From: Argopecten irradians
Lineage: Eukaryota > Mollusca > Bivalvia > Pectinida > Pectinidae
Length of the DNA stretch: 64,000 bases
Direction: 5' to 3'
NCBI RefSeq assembly: GCF_041381155.1
Contig: NC_091137.1
Coordinates: 20,071,655 to 20,135,654, forward strand
Positions 1 to 12,249 of the stretch are shown piece by piece. The notes under the pieces are model-generated. The model was not told where the DNA came from, did no database searches, and saw only the letters and a program-made list of their open reading frames with translations. Each line of letters begins with the position of its first letter. The stretch's first letter is position 1. A program made the translations under genes and the position numbers.

Positions 1-427
1 TACCTCTATTTCCCCTATTGGGCCCGTAATTCCCCTATTGGGCCCTGCCCCTCCTGCCCCCGGGGGGTCAGAGCCAAAATTTATACAAGTTCTGTTCCCC
101 TTCCCCTAAGGATGTTTGTGGCCAAATTTGGTTACAATCCATGCAGAACTCTAGGACAAGTAGCGATTTATAGGATTTACCTGTATTTCCCATATTGGGC
201 CCCGCCCCTCCTGCCCCCGTGGGATCAGAGCCAAAATTTATACAAGTTCTATTCCCCCTCCCCCAATGATGTTTGTGGCCAAATTTGGTTACAATCCATG
301 CAGAACTCTATGACTAGTAGCGATTTAAAGGAAATGTTGACGGACAGACAGACAGACGGACGGACGGACGGACGACGGACGCCGCGCCATGACATAAGCT
401 TACCGGCCCTTAGGGCCAGGTGAGCTA
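1..427 (+). repeat. 157-bp minisatellite-bearing mobile element, copy 1 (left part off-window)
   Basis: About two and a half units of a roughly 157-bp tandem repeat are followed by a distinctive right end: a GACGGACG-rich run, then a short hairpin (CCGGCCC / GGGCCAGG) and GTGAGCTAAAAA. The same right end closes copies at 36.5-37.8 kb and 42.8-46.0 kb, so this is one dispersed element that carries a variable number of internal tandem units. The left end lies outside the window. Open frames across it are repeat translations, not genes. Confidence 0.85.
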
Positions 428-940
428 AAAATGAACTTCCAAACATTTTGTGATGTTTCAATATATCAAGAAAAAGCTTTATAAGTATTAAGGATACATT
501 ATACACTATAATCTTTTTATGTTTGTTATGTGTTACCATCCAATCTCGGGTTAGATTGTGACTAATTGATTTGACCTACATTTAATCTCACCAATATAGC
601 AGCTGACTTACTCTTCCAAAGCACCTGGTCTAGGCCTCTATATATATTTGTTCTTAAAGGGGAATCCCGATTAGAGGTACAAAAGAAAATGAGTGGAGCG
701 ATATTCAAAATGTCTCTAGTTTTCAGCCGTTTGCATAGATTCAGAGGAGGTATTTTATTTATATTGCAATAAGTATCTAATTTAGCCGAGTGCTCTTTTG
801 GCATGCATGCATGCTTATAACTAAATGAGGAAGAAATCTACTTCTTTTGTGTACTGAAAACAGTGTCTCAAAGCCGTTATAAAAGAAAACAAATCGGAAG
901 TGCAACCTATTTGAAAACAAGAATTACGCGTAATCATAAG
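428..940. other. No recognisable gene or repeat
   Basis: AT-rich intergenic sequence. I see no conserved exon, RNA gene or terminal-repeat element in it. Confidence 0.5.
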
Positions 941-1450
941 TATCGCCCGTACCGCATTATTGATTTATTACATAGCTATAATGGAACATTTAAAATCATC
1001 TGAAAGTAAAACAAAATGAAGGAAAAGTGAAATGCAGCATAACCTTGTCCTACAGCATCTGAATCCCACACCCTGAAATGAATCCTGCAACAACTAGGTG
1101 TGTTCAGGTGATAATGATGGCCTTTAGCTATATTCCAAGATTGTTTAGGATTAGACTTCTACTTTTTGAGAAAAAGAACTATGTATAGTTTAGCATCACT
1201 AAGTTTCACAGTCTCTGAATCCCACACCCTGAAATGAATCATGCAACAATTAGGTGTGTTGAGGTGATAATGATGTCATTTAGCTATGTTTAAAGTTTGG
1301 TTAGGAATAGATTTATAGTTTTTGAGAAACAGAGCTAAACACAAAACCTGAAAGTCAAGTATTATAAATAGTTTAGCATCCCTAAGTTTCCGCTGTAGAG
1401 AATATTAACACCATAGTATCACCTTCGTGAATTAGTGTCGCAGGCGATAC
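941..1450. repeat. Dispersed TIR element, about 510 bp, copy 1
   Basis: It starts with TATCGCCCGTACCGCA and ends with CAGGCGATAC, giving a short inverted match at the ends. Inside, a segment with 'CTGAATCCCACACCCTGAAATG' style text occurs twice as a degenerate direct repeat. A second copy with the same ends and internal order lies at 32905-33410. No coding capacity is visible, so it is probably a non-autonomous DNA element. Confidence 0.6.
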
Positions 1451-2059
1451 AAAAACACCCACCTTATATAGTGATATGACCTTTGCTAAACTTTAATCAT
1501 AAAATTTGAATGGATACTAGTTTCAAAGAGCTTGAGCATTTTATTGTTTTTAATTCTTTACATTTTATCAGCAATGACCATTAACTGTTAAAGGTGTCTG
1601 CTATTGGCCTAAGGCATGGAAGAGCGAGATGGTGCACTACCGGTAACCTTTCTAAGAGTGCTTGAGGAAATCTGATTCCAAGATATGTCTGAAGTTTCTA
1701 GACAGCAAATGGGGAAAAGAAGAAATATGATTCAGAAAAAAAAAATCTCCAGACCAGATTTACTGTATGAAGAAGTTGTTGGATGTGAATTTAGGCTTGT
1801 GATTGACAGGGGTATGAAATCAATATTATGGTAAACTTTTTCTTTCCAGTAAAGGCAGGCATGTCTCTACAAATTATACAGCAAATTTGACAAATTTCAC
1901 TGCAGTTCTCCATGGAACAATATGTATGACTCACAACATCAGTTTATATAAGTGTGGGAGAGGAATAGTGTCGATAACCTCTATCAATGTCAGCATATAT
2001 AAATGTGATACAGTAATACCAAAACTTTATTATTGCAAGCCCCATCCTGTACAATTTAA

Positions 2060-2365
2060 CAAAGAGAGATATAGATGGTCGCCCTAATAAAAAAATTATC
2101 CCAAAGAGCTAGATGTTGGAAACAACCAATATTCCCCTTAAAACTAATAATCCTAAATAGATATTGGAACCAATCAAACTTCCCCTTAAAACAATATATA
2201 CAAAAGAGATATATGAACAAAGTAATCTTGTTTTTACAACAATTTTTCCCAAACAGATACTGGCACCAACCAACCTTGTCCTTAGAAAAGTTTATCTAAA
2301 AGAGATATTGGAATCTATCATCCTTGCCCTTACAACAGTTTATCCAGCAGAAATAAGTGTTAAAA
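2060..2365 (+). repeat. Degenerate minisatellite, unit about 48 bp
   Basis: AGATATTGGAACC-like blocks recur near 2106, 2158, 2206, 2255 and 2302, each followed by a CCTTGCCCTTAAAACA-like block. Open frames crossing it are translations of the repeat. Confidence 0.55.
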
Positions 2366-2760
2366 TGAAATATGTCTCCCATGATAAGATGCCTCACTAT
2401 ATATATAGACCCTATTTGTTCTATTTACAATGGATTTATTCCCTTCCCCTAGGGAGCTTTAAGTGACAAGGAGTCTTGACCTTTAAGTAGAATCCTTAAG
2501 CTGCCAAAAACATACGGTACCTCCCCTTTTCCATGTGTTTATTGATAAAATAATCAATATAAAATTCTGGTGGAAAAAGGACACGAGTGCCAACTCTTTA
2601 CTCACAATAATAAGGAAACCTTTCCAAAAGTTTTTATCATGTCTAGATATTTACTCTTTAGGTGTACTAATGCACTGAATCACACAACTGAACTTAATGG
2701 GCAGTAAGCATCATCTATAAGCTGTAAGCTCATGCAATGCGTACAAATCGACAAAAGATA

Positions 2761-2885
2761 CCGTATTTTCCGGACAATAAACCGCACCTGTGTATAAGCC
2801 GCAGAGGCCTTTTTTACGATTTTTCAGGTTTTGTACACGTATAAGACGCACCGTTATATAAGCCGCACCCAAAAGTTAGGACCAT
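2761..2885. repeat. CCGTATTTTCCGG-ended element, one end
   Basis: The sequence starts CCGTATTTTCCGG directly after TA and carries two 'TATAAGCCGCA' blocks, a signature shared with the element at 41129-41580. The opposite end was not located, so the length is unknown. Confidence 0.45.
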
Positions 2886-5600
2886 GCACCCACGTAACCA
2901 TCTGTGTATACGATCGATCTCTATTGAAGTACGGTAATGCTTATCAATCGTTTAGAATCACGAAAACTGTCTGTAAACGTGTACTGTAAATATATAACAA
3001 ATAAAACTCACTATGATGTAAATATCTTTAGCAAAATGGACTTGGTCATGTTTCTGTTCGTTGTTTATTCTGCCATTACGTAAGCCTACTTGTGTGTAAA
3101 CAAACATGGCGGCCGTACGATTTCACGCTTACTCTCTCTCATATTTCAGCATGCCGGTTAAAATACTTTCTTCAGTATGCATATGATTTTATTTTATCTC
3201 TATTTTGATACATTTCGTGTATTTATTATATTGATGTGTAAAGGATTACTGTATTATCAAGGCTTGCATCATTAACCTAAAACTGACTTCGTTTAGAGTG
3301 TTCTCTGTCAAGTTGCCATCCCATGATGCAATTCACCGAAGCCTTATTTTTGAAAACTTCTGGATATTATTTCGTGGTGTTTGCCGCTACAGAGATCGAT
3401 TAAATGATTTTAATATGACTGTGCAATGTTTTACACTTGGTGTAATTTTCTAAATTACACGTGATTGACATGTATAAACTTGATTGCTGATTATTTCAAT
3501 AAAATCACGGCGACAGGATTCCGGGAAATTCCCCTCTTGATCGACATATGTGTAGGCCCTAACTAACACGTGTGCAAGTTTGAGGTCATGCTTACTCTCG
3601 CTCATATTTCAGTACGCCGGTAAAATACTTTCTTCAGTAACGTTATGCATAGGAATGGATTATATTCTTATGCATACCTCAAAAGATTTTTACCCAGTAA
3701 ATGTATTTGAGAACTGGCAGGAAAATATTCAGGAATCATACAGTACTCTCAATTGAAATATCATACAATTACAGTTTATTTTCAAAAAGAGTTCCAAATT
3801 TGGTAGCATAATGTTAAACACCCTCGCAGTCCACAGTCAGATCCTAAGCTGTAAATATCCTGATATCATTGCTGTAACCATGATATAATTATACAGATAC
3901 CTGGTATCAATGAATAAAAGCATTGTGTTACCCAACAGCCGTACAACTCATAATAGACATTAACTGAAATAAATTGAGAAATATCTGAATTTCGATTACA
4001 GTCATTTCCTCCATAATTCAAGGTCAGACTATGAGCAATGACGAATTAACAGCACGCGGTGGCAGCGTTACAGCGATTTCTGGCTGCTAACTTTTGCATC
4101 ACTGCCCAAATGAGATATGCTACACACATTGAACATTATTCAATATCAGTGAAATTCGGTCTGCATACTCTAGTACCGCTATTGATTCCGGTGCTATAAA
4201 CGATCAAAAAACAGCTGAATTTACCCGACACCCAAAACGATCCGAAAACAGCATAATTAACCTGACACCCAAAACCAAGAGATCTGAACCAGGAAACAAT
4301 CCGTACACATCACCAACATGTGGATACCCAAGTGGAATCACTTGATGTGTTCAGACATTTTAATAACGACAGCTAGCTCTACAAAGAGAATAACAAACAT
4401 GGCTTAGCCGTCAGAAAGAATACCACAAATCCAAACACCTTCCAAGTGGATAAACAAATGTTTTTATCAGTACTTAATTTACACTAAAGTAACAAGGAAA
4501 TATCTTTTATAAAAATGTTCACTATAAGGATAAAAGAATGAAAAACATGTCTATAAACAAGGTTTTAGTTACACTCGGGAATGTTGAGTTAAACAAATTT
4601 TAACATATGAAGCTTTTGTTTGTTGTGTTGTGTTATGTCAAACTAAAAACCTTTTATCAAACTTTTCTAATCTCATTCTATACCAAGTTTGTGATTGTAG
4701 AAATATAAGCTGTAATAAGACAGAATGACTTGCAAATTTTATTTGCTATGTCTAAGATTGCAGATGGTATATATTTGTAAACAAATAAAGATCAGATTAC
4801 ACATGAGGAAACCACAGGGACCAAAGGCATTATTGACCTTTCACTTAAGGATGTATTCTTACATATACAAACTTCTAAAAAAAAAAATACAAAAATTTGA
4901 AATATGTTTGCAGAGAATTGAAATTGAACACCAATATATGTATAACAAAACTTTGTTTTAACTATGGAGTTGTTGACACCCTGCTGGCTGTCCATGTGGT
5001 TGAACCTAACCCATCATGTGATGGTTCAGGCTGAAATCTGTTTCCCATAAACACTTAATCTAACTGTAATTGATATGACGGTCTGTTTTAGATATGAACC
5101 TGTACTCAGATCACCAGTGGTAAATGTGGGTTTTTTTCTAGGGAGGGAGATCAATTTCACAAAAATGAGTTTTAAAATTTTATGAAGATGTGGAGTCATG
5201 CAAACTTAAGATCTCAATAACCTAAGCCTACAGAAGGGTTTCATTCCTGATTTACATGTGAAGTCTAAAGTGGATATAGTGGAAAATCTTAGGACAGATA
5301 TAATACAGAATTTATCCCACAAATATTCCATACTTTGATAATAATGAATGACAAAATCACAATTGTGAGATTCTGTTTATCACATAACTCTTTGCAGGAA
5401 TAAGATAGGCACAAACTCTTTAATTTATTTCTACATAGAAGAGCAAGTAAATGTTTAATCAATCAAAAAAAAATCAAAAATTTAATGTCATCAATTTATC
5501 ACATGCAACTTATAAGATTATCAATATAACAGTATTGTTACATATATATCCATGCCATGGCCAGCAATATTTATGACAAGTATTGAAAATGTCCTAATGA
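2886..5600. other. Non-coding stretch with one direct repeat
   Basis: No gene is recognised. A 50-bp segment, GCTTACTCTC.CTCATATTTCAG through ACTTTCTTCAGTA, occurs at about 3127-3178 and again at 3590-3640, which suggests an internal duplication of an old repeat. Open frames near 4725-4995 have no recognisable motif. Confidence 0.45.
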
Positions 5601-5602
5601 AA

Positions 5603-5790
5603 TGAGGCCGTGTCAAAATGGTTAAGGTGTTGACACAATTACTGATAGCCTTCCATCTGGGTCTCAAGGTTGAATCTCATGTGGAGCAGTTGCCAGGTGC
5701 TGAGTGAGTTTAGGGCAGTGATTTTTCTCTGGGTACTCCAGCGTTACTCTTCCTAATTTATTCACCTGGCAAATCCTTAAATACCCTCGC
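5603..5790 (+). mobile_element. tRNA-derived SINE with conserved 3' block
   Basis: A pol III A-box-like AATGGTTAAGGTG near 5616 and a B-box-like AAGGTTGAATCTC near 5665 form a tRNA-like head. The downstream TTTTTCTCTGGGTACTCC near 5730 resembles the conserved central domain found in widespread metazoan SINEs. No poly-A tail or target duplication was resolved. Confidence 0.65.
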
Positions 5791-6294
5791 TATTCATAAA
5801 CCAATAAATCTTGTGAAATCATAAAACAGATTATTATAATAAAATCAAACAAGATTAAATCAGATTATAGCATCACAAGTGTAGTATTTCAGCTGGAATA
5901 GCATGTGTAATCTACTAAAGTTCTCATTCCAACCTGAACTCTGAACAATGATCCAATAGGTTTAACACTATACGGACTTGAATGTCTTGCTGGACATAAA
6001 CTCACACCTCCAGCATGTCACCAAGTATTCATTAGATTGTTATACCATCACAAACACTTCAAGCTCATAAAGTACAGCTTTAATGATGACGAGAACACAG
6101 GATGCCATACAATGGCACAGAATATCACCATGTAAGAACATATACTTTCCAGGCTGTAAAGCATTAACACGTACATTACACAGGAACTTTGAGAGGTAAA
6201 AATGTTGTCGAGGTTATTATTAGAGAAACACACATTTCCAAGGAACACCTACAAGGACAGACATTTCTTATGAAAGAATAAAAGAATTGTGATA

Positions 6295-6620
6295 GACATT
6301 GCCAATAAAGTTACTGGTTTGGAAGCAACCATTGCCAATAAAAGAACTGACTTTTAGAAACTGACATTGCCAATAAAGAAACTGACATTGCCAATTAAGG
6401 AACTGATTTGTAAACACAGACATTGTCAGTTAAGGAACTGATTTGTAAACACAGACATTGTCAGTTAAGGAACTAAATTGGAAAAAGACATTTTGAAATA
6501 GGGAATTGCTTTGTAAACAAAGAAACAAAGGCACTGCTAATTAAGGAACGTATTGAAAATAAATATTGCCAATGAAGGAATTGTTTGGAAGCAAACATTG
6601 TCAAAAAGCAAACATTGTCA
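6295..6620 (+). repeat. Degenerate tandem repeat around ACATTGCCAATAAAG
   Basis: The block GACATTG(C/T)CA(A/G)T(A/T)AAG, followed by AACTG and often ATTTGTAAACACA, recurs about eight times with variable spacing. Two adjacent 42-bp copies at about 6406-6490 are nearly identical. It is non-coding. Confidence 0.6.
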
Positions 6621-6639
6621 AATGAGCTGGTGCAGTATA

Positions 6640-8745
6640 CTTTAATGGCTTGTTCTGACTTTAAATAAAGATTAATTGAACTTGAACTGGTTTTAATTCA
6701 AAACTAATCAACATCTGAATATACTGGTTAGCTTTAAGGGCAGAGTTTACCAAACATCTTGACTTTGGACAGCAATTCCAACAATTCATTAATGAACAAA
6801 CGAAATCCCTTTACAACCTAACAACTAATTAAAATTTTATTACCATACATCATGTTAATAACCTCAACTCTTTACATGGAAAAGATTATACTCAGAATCT
6901 GAACTTATACATTTACATTTGACTTCAGTTATATATTGCCATCTTTATCCATTATCAGCAAAAAGTTAATATATAGACTAATAAATAATTTATAAAGTGA
7001 CAGACACTCATTTTGAGCTGATACAGTAATTAGATGGGGGCAGACTGATAAATGTACTTTAATATCTATGTAGAGTGACAGTCGATTGTTTCAAGGTGCT
7101 ACACAATTATATGGCGGACACGCACGGCTGACTCGTAAATGCTGATATGGCAGTAAGTGGGTGTCTCAATCAGTTGTTCTAACATTACGACATCCCTCAA
7201 GGCACACCATCGCTTTATTGATTTACTAACAAATAAAACACAACATTTAGCTTACTTAGCTGCTGTAAATTTGTAATATTATTTGTGACTTCTATCACGA
7301 TAAAAGAGCAGGCATATTCGATAGGAGCAGAGCTAGCTTTGTTCTAAATACAAAATCTTTCGACTTCGCCTACAGCTCTAGAATACCGTACAAACAGGTC
7401 TAGAACTGTAGAGGCCAGATGTGTAATCACTGGCACCCCAACTCCCACCCCTTCAAGCTCCCTTTAACGTAAGAACAAAATATCTGCCGATATATATAAA
7501 TATATATACCTGGGCTACATGAGTCTCTTGAGGTTGAGTCATTGACATTTGAAATTTGGATAACAAAGATACAAAGCTATTTTGGTTATATGGAAAGTCA
7601 AATCTTTTTATACTTCCTACAAAATCCTTTATATGGTCAGGTAACTATCATCAATACCCAATTCAAAAACAAAATTCAATTAAAATTCAAAACAAACTAA
7701 TACACAGAGATGCATATTGACATATTATAACAAAAGACAAAGTGAGATGTACAAAGCATTTTATCTTCACAGATCTTTTTCAAAATCCTTTGACACCAAT
7801 AAGACCAAATACGGAAAAAAAATTGAACAAGGGCCTATCAGGTTTCCATTTTAAAGACAATATGCGGGTTTGTGACAAAATTTGAGAAGCCCCCCGCCCT
7901 CAGGCTTTATATTAGTAGTGATGTAATAGGACGGCTGTATGTAGTAATGTTTCGTCCACGGTTCTTTTATGGATCTGAGGTTCCGTGTTGGTTTACTTAT
8001 GATACAAATACGACTAAAACCGAAATACAAATTCAATAATTTTATTATAATTCAACAGATCTATATCCAAACAAATAACAAATATTTTGAGGCAACGAAA
8101 CAATTTACGGTGTTAATAAAAGCCACCCGTCCTTCCCGCTAGATATCATAAATTCATTTAACCTCTAGAACATACTTTTATACTTTAATACTACATGGCT
8201 ACAAGGCCTTATATCCAGCTATAGCTACCTAGGAAGTGACCCGGCCGACAATACCTTGTCTCAGTGCCAAAGTGACCGATACAGGCTACAACACGGTCTT
8301 TTATACCTGTATCGGTAACTTGAATGGTTTACGCCGCTGCATTATAACAAAAAGTGGTACTGTCCTGGTACCCGTATGTCGTAAACAATATGACAGCAGA
8401 CGAAATATTAATAATATTAACAACAAAATAATAACCAGTTATATACATAAATTAACCACTTCTGCCACAGTGATGCCTGTCAAATATCTTCACCCATATA
8501 TGGCCAGCTGATCCAAATATGGATCCAGCATCCTCTGGCAATGTCACCATGACAGGAATGAAGGATTGAGACTCTCTTGTCCTGAGTTATAATAGATAAG
8601 GTTAAGGTATGATAGCAGAATTATCATTTTAAGCATTGTTACTTCAATTTCCTTGAAATATGTGCAGTTTAATAGGTCATAATCAAAAATTGAATAAATA
8701 TGTAATTTTCAACAAAAGAAATAATAAATGTGCACTCCCTTCAAA
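6640..8745. other. No recognisable gene
   Basis: AT-rich sequence. Short open frames at 7851-8036 (minus) and 8236-8511 (plus) show no domain, no splice context I trust and no similarity I recognise, so I do not call them. Confidence 0.45.
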
Positions 8746-8865
8746 CTGAAGGAGTTGAAAGAAGGCTATGCCAGGGTATAGTGTTGCCAGCTGGGCTTGA
8801 CTCTGCGACCCTGGACTTAAAGTCCAACGCTTTAACGACTGAGCTAAAGAGAAATTCCTCCTACT
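8746..8865 (-). mobile_element. tRNA-like SINE head
   Basis: Read on the minus strand it has TTTAGCTCAGTCGTTAAAGC (A box), an anticodon-arm-like GGACTTTAAGTCC hairpin, and GAGTCAAGCCC (B box). It lacks a proper acceptor stem, so it is a tRNA-derived repeat and not a tRNA gene. Confidence 0.6.
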
Positions 8866-9574
8866 ATGAAGCTAGAACACAAACATATATTACTATGTAC
8901 ACAACTAAAACCTGCTACAGTAGTATCCAATGTACCATATTACTACTTAATAAAACATTTGTCATAATCATGTCACTATGAAATATTTCTCCATGGAGAT
9001 ATTCTATCTACACCTGTATGTTTAATCTGTGTTAAAAGACCATATATAATTTTTGGTCCCTTGAAGGATGTGCATATATGACAGGTTTAACTGTTTATTA
9101 CAATTTTAAATGGTACATTGTACATGTAGACAGACATTTTAGCAAATGATACCTGGGATTACCTACTATAGATACTGCATACAGCTAGCAACCTGTGATC
9201 AGAACAGCTCATACACATCACTGTTAAAAATATTCAGCTTGTTAAAACCTGGTCTTATATTTTACCAGCTGTTCAGTTTTAGTTGCATGACATTTGTTTA
9301 TAAATTTGTAAATTAATATCATACCATCTCAGACCTGCTGATAAGCATTAAACTTGATATTTACATAAATGTATGGTATGTAGTTTCCTGATAAAAACAT
9401 CAACTTCCACATCAGTTTGACTGACATGTAGCTTCACAATATGTCAAGCAGTTTTGTGCACAAAATTATACAAGTTCTGAAGGATTTTCTGTAGAATTTC
9501 AAGTTATAATAATAAATTTCTGACAAAAACTGGAAAAAAAAACATGTATGTTCATGCATTCATAAATGTGTCAC

Positions 9575-9695
9575 AGGGGAGAAATCATGTGTAGCAGTCA
9601 GACTAAGGCTCAAACCCAGGACATCCAACATTATAGCCTGATGCTATACGGTTTAATCTGGTCATCATCATCTATGATTGACCTAGTCCAATCCC
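9575..9695 (-). mobile_element. tRNA-like SINE head
   Basis: The minus strand carries a degenerate A box (TTAAACCGTATAGCATC) and a clear B box (GGGTTTGAGCC), spaced as in a tRNA. Cloverleaf pairing is poor, so this is a SINE remnant. Confidence 0.45.
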
Positions 9696-9799
9696 ACTTA
9701 TACTCCTCCCTTATTCCTGAAAGTCTCCACCTTCAAAGAGCTTTATATCCCAGCTCCATGGTAACATTATATTAGTTGGACACCAATTTAGTAACAGGA

Positions 9800-9865
9800 G
9801 AGGAGAAAATGTAGCTGCCAGTCCGATGCTCTACGAATTGAGCTACATGGTTGCAGATGATCAAC
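9800..9865 (-). mobile_element. tRNA-like fragment (A-box half)
   Basis: ATGTAGCTCAATTCGTAGAG followed by CATCGGACTGG on the minus strand matches the D-arm and anticodon 5' half of a tRNA. The T arm is missing, so it is a truncated SINE or tRNA relic. Confidence 0.45.
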
Positions 9866-10299
9866 CCAATCCAGTTAGTGCCGCTACCCATGTACCTATT
9901 AGTTAATTTATAATAATGATTAGATGAACAACCATGACATCATTGATTAAGAGCAACACATTTATCCCTGAAATTTTACGAGGAGTTATTCCAGTTATGG
10001 AATAATTAGACGAGTTCATCTTCATGGATGAGTTTTAATTTCATCACCTTTAAATTTTAATTAATGTAGCAGATGTCACAACTTTCTGTTCCTAGCCTTA
10101 TATTACTTAGCAATAAAGGTTCTCGTGCAGAAACAGAAATTTGGATGGCCATGCAGATTGAGGCCTTTTTTTTACCAACTAGGGTCTAGGGACAATTAAT
10201 TTCTCAAATGAGATAATAAAACCTTTTCCTATCGTGGTCTAATTAGGCTATGAGTCTTCTGCCTCTAAGGATATATTGATATTGGAGAGGAAAATATGA

Positions 10300-10400
10300 A
10301 AAATAGATTAAACTGGGACTCAAACTCATGATCAGGATCTTTAAATGATGAAGACCTGTGAGCAGAGCTGAACGAGAAAAGCTAGCATTTGGCAAACGAT
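10300..10400 (-). mobile_element. Degenerate tRNA-like SINE head
   Basis: A minus-strand B-box-like GAGTTTGAGTCCCA lies about 60 bp after a weak A-box-like TCGTTCAGCTCTGC. Only the two promoter boxes are recognisable. Confidence 0.35.
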
Positions 10401-11139
10401 CATAGGTCCCACTACTCCTACACATGTAAGAGGCCTTATTTCACCCTGATTTATGCAACGATGTATTGTTACTAGTAAAAAGTGTCTCGTCGTGTTAACC
10501 CCTAACATTGTTGGAATAATTAAAGGTCCCACATTCAAAACCCCAGTCTCAGGCCATACACATCTTGCACATGCACCCATCTTGCAAATTAGTTGTAAAA
10601 GTTTCAGACGAGGTGAATCCAGCTTGCATGACATGCATCAAGGATTTATAATTATAAGTGATAAGGAATTCGTCACTGTCTCTTTACACTAGTAAACATA
10701 CACCATGCAAGATGCCTATGAACCAGGAATAAAAACCATTTTTCTCAACAAATACTTGTCTTATTGAGTCAAATGAAACACCAATTTAAAGCTTAATAAA
10801 TTTCATAACATCTAATCCTTGCTTTAAGGAGGGGAGGTTTAGAAGAAATGTCATAATTTTTCATCGAATGATTACAATTGCATGTAACGTCTGCCCTCTG
10901 CAGAAAGTAAGAAGTCCACCCTCGCACCCGCAAGCTATATCAAAGGTTGCACGGTCAATACACAAACATAAAAGTGCTACATGTTCGTCCAATACCCTAA
11001 GTGACTTATCCTCGTCATCTAAGTCCTTGCAAGCATTAAATTAAATCCAATTTCTGAATATTTACATGTTGTACAAGTGTTCAAGTCTTATCAGAGCAAA
11101 AATTAAAAAGAGTGAGAAGACTGAAACTGGATTAGGTCA

Positions 11140-11235
11140 ATCACCAATGACCAGGTAACTTAATCGGTAAGGCATCCAGCTACACAAATGTAGGCCTAGT
11201 GTTCAGTGGTCCCAGGTTTGAACCCTATGCATTTT
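11140..11235 (+). mobile_element. tRNA-like SINE head
   Basis: CAGGTAACTTAATCGGTAAGG (A box) is followed by an arm CCAGCTACA..TGTAGG and a strong B box CCAGGTTTGAACCC on the plus strand, then a T-rich tract. It is a tRNA-derived SINE head. Confidence 0.55.
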
Positions 11236-11564
11236 TTTCCTCTTCTCCCCTCTTTCTACCACAATAAAAAAAAAAACTGAAAATTACCAGTGAAATCATT
11301 AGAATCATATTTCTGAATGTCTTACAGGATTAATATTAACGGTTCCAGAATTAGTGCTTTTAACACCTAATATTATGTTGTGAGCCAGTGATGTTAAACG
11401 GTACATTAGATCATTTTGATTTATCATTTTTATCTAAATGTGTGTCCATATCTTTAGTGATTATATATTTGACAGTAGTAGGTACATGTCGAGGGTTTTT
11501 TTCTAGACATCATAGATTTAATTTGTGATGATAACATACAATCATTGTAAACAATATCACTTAC

Positions 11565-11700
11565 CAAGCCGTTCCCTAGCGTGCTCCAGGCGAGAAACTT
11601 CCCCGAGGAGATGCAGACAGACAAAACATGAAACGAGCACGACGATTCCTGCTACGGCAGCGCAGTGTCTCGATTGCAATCTCCATGAAATAACCCTCAT
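11565..11700 (-). CDS. First coding exon of an unrecognised signal-anchor (type II-like) membrane protein
   Basis: The ATG at 11700-11698 opens 45 codons ending at a consensus donor (CTTG|GTAAGTG, exon end 11565). The peptide starts MRVISWRLQSRH, a short basic leader, and continues into a hydrophobic segment of about 20 residues (AAVAGIVVLVSCFVCLHLL). A polar, helix-prone tail with acidic and arginine residues (EVSRLEHARERL) follows. A short basic N-terminus, one membrane anchor and a lumenal stem is the layout of Golgi type II enzymes such as glycosyl- and sulfotransferases, but an ordinary signal peptide is also possible. I could not find the next exons in the 11.5 kb downstream on this strand, so the product is unnamed. 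Confidence 0.6.
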
Positions 11701-11857
11701 TTGATCTCAATTCATTTTGAGAAAAACCGTTTGTATGTTTGCATGTGAGCTGTGCATGTACTGCACCTACAGACCGGCTGTACAGTCCTCAGTCAGCAAC
11801 GTATCAGGCTTACACTCCGTAAGCATGCTGTCTTGTTTTGTTCCACTCCGTCGATAT

Positions 11858-11867
11858 CTATTTATAG
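11858..11867 (-). promoter_or_regulatory. TATA box for the 11.6-kb gene
   Basis: CTATAAATAG on the minus strand lies about 158 bp upstream of the ATG at 11700. It would place a start site near 11835 and give a 5' UTR of about 135 bases, if that leader is unspliced. Confidence 0.45.
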
Positions 11868-12249
11868 CTGACAGGTAAAGTGGATTTTTTTACTGGCGGT
11901 TAATAGTTTCGTACAACTTAAAAATCAATATCGGAGAGAGTGTGTCGCTATTACTTCGTTCGTCCCCTGAACGTCTATGGATGTTATCATAGGATTCTTA
12001 TGGTATTGAATACAGCTTACTAGTAAATTACTCACAATCGTCTCAAATGTATATATATTGACATGGTAATACGAAAATAAGGGCTAGCAACATGAACAGG
12101 TGTGCGTTGAAAGGCGGCAAATTTCAATTTAAACGTGCAACTTGAAAGTGCGCATTGCCTTCACATCTTTAGTACTTGTAGATCTAGATATAATTGATTC
12201 TTGTGTTTTTGTTCATACAGACAGCTTCTCCTTAACGTTTACTATGTAT

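Noticed and set aside
4725-4995. Overlapping frames on both strands
   Set aside because: No motif, no splice sites and low-complexity AT-rich composition.
8790-8860. Functional tRNA gene on the minus strand
   Set aside because: A and B boxes and an anticodon-like arm are present, but the acceptor stem does not pair; it is a SINE head.
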